Shown here one piece after another: positions 5,532 to 5,569 of a DNA stretch of 5,569 nt. Every line of letters begins with the position of its first letter. Position 1 is the first letter of the stretch. The position numbers were made by a program, and so were the translations under genes. Under the pieces are notes generated by a model. That model saw nothing but the letters and a program-made list of their open reading frames with translations. It had not been told where the DNA came from and searched no databases. Source of the DNA: Candidatus Kaiserbacteria bacterium (GTDB taxonomy: Bacteria; Patescibacteriota; Minisyncoccia; Phycocordibacterales; UBA2100); assembly GCA_026985835.1 (NCBI GenBank), contig JALSPS010000006.1, positions 1-5,569 on the forward strand, read 5' to 3'.

Positions 5532-5568
5532 AAAACAAAAGCGAGCCCAAGGCTCGCTTTTGTTTTTT
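5532..5568 (+). terminator. Intrinsic terminator of the channel-like gene
   Basis: Arms 5532-5547 and 5551-5566 pair perfectly over 16 bp around a CAA loop; the core is GCGAGCC/GGCTCGC, flanked by an A-run and then TTTTGTTTTTT. It lies 21 nt after the stop codon and can act on both strands. The stem shares the GCGAGC/GCTCGC core with the rplL terminator. Confidence 0.92.
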
Positions 5569-5569
5569 A

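Overview
The window (5569 bp, AT-rich, all genes on the + strand, densely packed) looks like chromosomal DNA of a Candidate Phyla Radiation (Patescibacteria) bacterium, most likely of the Parcubacteria group. The reasons are the small compact genes, the almost complete lack of Shine-Dalgarno sequences, and three protein types I associate with that group: a TSP3/Ig-like membrane-anchored surface protein, a winged-helix/nucleotidyltransferase-fold regulator, and a short 'conserved TM helix' channel-like protein. The assignment is by recognition only; no 16S or other marker is present. Genes end with TAA except the kinase (TGA), and no internal TGA is seen, so the standard bacterial code fits.

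Layout. (1) 1-1419 is the 3' part of a large surface protein gene whose start lies before the window. It encodes a hydrophilic/helical region, a calcium-binding TSP3-like motif, an Ig-like domain and a C-terminal membrane anchor. (2) 1403-2794 is a membrane sensor histidine kinase overlapping the previous gene by 17 nt; the two probably form one transcription unit. (3) 2795-2919 is a regulatory intergenic region: a probable -10 element overlapping the kinase stop codon, an RNA structure I recognise as the ribosomal protein L10 leader (autoregulation by L10-L12), and a second hairpin next to the start codon. (4) rplJ (2920-3414) and rplL (3437-4003) form the L10-L7/L12 stalk operon, closed by a very strong terminator (4008-4057). 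The L7/L12 protein carries an unusual acidic N-terminal extension of about 66 residues. rpoBC does not follow. (5) 4094-4675 encodes a winged-helix/NTase-fold protein driven by a near-consensus promoter that predicts a leaderless mRNA. (6) 4676-4820 contains a perfect DnaA-box 9-mer, a possible extended -10 promoter and a foldable leader. (7) 4821-5510 encodes a five-helix membrane protein of the mechanosensitive-channel-related TM-helix family, closed by a terminator at the window's edge whose stem resembles the rplL terminator.

How they work together: the surface protein and kinase plausibly form a cell-surface sensing or attachment module. The rplJL operon is housekeeping with translational feedback. 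The last two genes appear to be independently transcribed single genes. The most notable points are the extended L7/L12, the L10 leader placed directly behind a kinase gene, the leaderless regulator with a decayed NTase motif, the shared A/T-rich element just before start codons in place of Shine-Dalgarno sites, and the uncharacterised leader of the channel-like gene.
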